Source of the DNA: Candidatus Enterococcus courvalinii
GTDB taxonomy: Bacteria; Bacillota; Bacilli; Lactobacillales; Enterococcaceae
Assembly: GCF_017315945.1 (NCBI RefSeq)
Contig: NZ_JAFLWI010000016.1
Coordinates: 186,001-250,000, forward strand
Reading direction: 5' to 3'
Length of the DNA stretch: 64,000 bases
Positions 63,342 through 64,000 of this stretch are shown here, in pieces (positions within the stretch are counted from its first letter, which is position 1; the number at the start of each line of letters is the position of its first letter). The position numbers were made by a program, and so were the translations under genes. The notes under the pieces were generated by a model. The model saw only the letters and a list, made by a program, of their open reading frames with translations, made no database searches and was not told the DNA's origin.

Positions 63342-64000
63342 ATGACAAAAAAACTGTCATTTAAAGAAAGTATTTTTATTGGTTCAATGCTTTTTGGATT
63401 ATTTTTTGGAGCAGGAAACTTAATATTCCCTGTTCACATGGGACAAGAAGCTGGCTCTGCTGTTTTTTGGGCAAATCTTGGGTTCTTAGTTACTGGAATT
63501 GGCTTGCCCTTCTTGGGTGTTATCGCTATCGGCGTATCAAAAAGCTCTGGCGTTTATGAACTGGCACAACGTGTGAATCGAAAATATGCTATTATTTTTA
63601 CTATTTTACTTTATTTAGTCGTTGGCCCTTTTTTTGCTTTACCACGGTTAGCCAGCACTTCTTTTGAAATCGGATTAGCACCTTTCATTGCACCAAAGCA
63701 ACAGTCCCTTTTTCTAGCACTTTTTAGTATCTTGTTCTTCTTTACTGCTTGGTGGCTATCTCGCAAACCAACCAAAATTTTAGATTACGTTGGTAAATTT
63801 TTGAATCCGATCTTTTTAGTCTTACTAGGAATCTTACTTTTACTAGGATTTTTGAATCCACTTGGTTCTATCGCTGATACTCCAATCCAGCCTCATTATC
63901 AAACCCATGCCTTCTTCACTGGTTTCACTCAAGGCTACAATACGTTAGATGCTCTTGCTTCTTTAGCTTTTGGAATCATCATCGTGACAACGATTCGTGG
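63342..64000 (+). CDS. brnQ: Branched-chain amino-acid:cation symporter BrnQ, cut by the window end
   Basis: The gene starts with ATG at 63342 behind AAAGGAG and runs off the window after 219 complete codons. The translated part has the BrnQ start [34 protein letters not shown], then [17 protein letters not shown] and the block [21 protein letters not shown] near residue 200, all typical of Na+-coupled leucine/isoleucine/valine carriers of about 440 residues. About half of the protein is seen. The CodY box upstream fits its role. Confidence 0.92.
   Translation, partial: MTKKLSFKESIFIGSMLFGLFFGAGNLIFPVHMGQEAGSAVFWANLGFLVTGIGLPFLGVIAIGVSKSSGVYELAQRVNRKYAIIFTILLYLVVGPFFALPRLASTSFEIGLAPFIAPKQQSLFLALFSILFFFTAWWLSRKPTKILDYVGKFLNPIFLVLLGILLLLGFLNPLGSIADTPIQPHYQTHAFFTGFTQGYNTLDALASLAFGIIIVTTIR

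Overview
The window is a chromosomal segment of a low-GC Gram-positive lactic acid bacterium, almost certainly an Enterococcus. Pointers are the complete lower mevalonate block (mvk-mvaD-mvaK2-fni) in place of the MEP route, a SigV/RsiV lysozyme-stress pair with an ECF-type promoter, bifunctional AdhE, rpsO-pnp, an opuC-type osmolyte transporter, perfect or near-perfect CodY boxes and AT-rich SigA promoters. The D-Ala-D-Ala ligase reads, from memory, closest to the E. faecium/mundtii/hirae group rather than E. faecalis; this is an impression, not a computed result. I saw no rRNA, tRNA, CRISPR array, prophage or intact insertion sequence.

Layout. 1-5.3 kb: deoxynucleoside kinase, then the isoprenoid operon. 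5.3-9.5 kb: a ketodeoxygluconate island (eda-kdgK-kduI-kduD with its IclR regulator), running KduI, KduD, KdgK, Eda from unsaturated-uronate products to pyruvate plus glyceraldehyde-3-phosphate. 9.5-13 kb: adhE with Rex-type operators. 13-20 kb: yajC, tgt and queA (Sec accessory subunit and tRNA queuosine), a DUF975 protein, a Ca2+-type P-ATPase and one decayed gene that keeps its promoter. 20-31 kb: opuCABCD, a KimA-like K+ importer, the large YhgE/Pip membrane protein, a quinone reductase-like protein, and Zn-independent S14 behind a Zur-type box. 31-38.5 kb: a MazF-like toxin with no adjacent antitoxin, alr, acpS, cshA, a DUF2975/XRE pair, murF and ddl (cell-wall precursors). 38.5-47 kb: housekeeping and membrane genes, a candidate small structured RNA, rplY with a structured leader, and a MATE exporter. 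47-53.5 kb: Kup K+ transporter with an apparent aptamer-plus-terminator leader, a GlsB-like protein, pnp, rpsO and def. 53.5-57.3 kb: sigV-rsiV, and a sirtuin / acetyltransferase-chorismate mutase fusion / NiaR operon. 58-64 kb: amino-acid uptake, comprising a lysine-riboswitch-controlled ABC transporter, an AAT-family permease and BrnQ (cut by the window end), each with a CodY-like box, plus a TMEM175-like protein.

Two themes recur. The first is dense transcription control written in the DNA: Rex, Zur, CodY, CcpA (cre), ECF sigma, XRE and a lysine riboswitch. The second is potassium and osmotic balance (KimA, Kup, TMEM175, OpuC). The best candidates for something not yet described are the kup leader, the roughly 180-nt RNA near 40.7 kb, the tandem perfect hairpins behind adhE, and the decayed cre-controlled gene near 18.6 kb. 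Several starts were moved downstream of the longest open frame to the first codon with a proper ribosome binding site, and several genes use TTG or GTG (opuCA, kimA, ddl, kup, opuCD).
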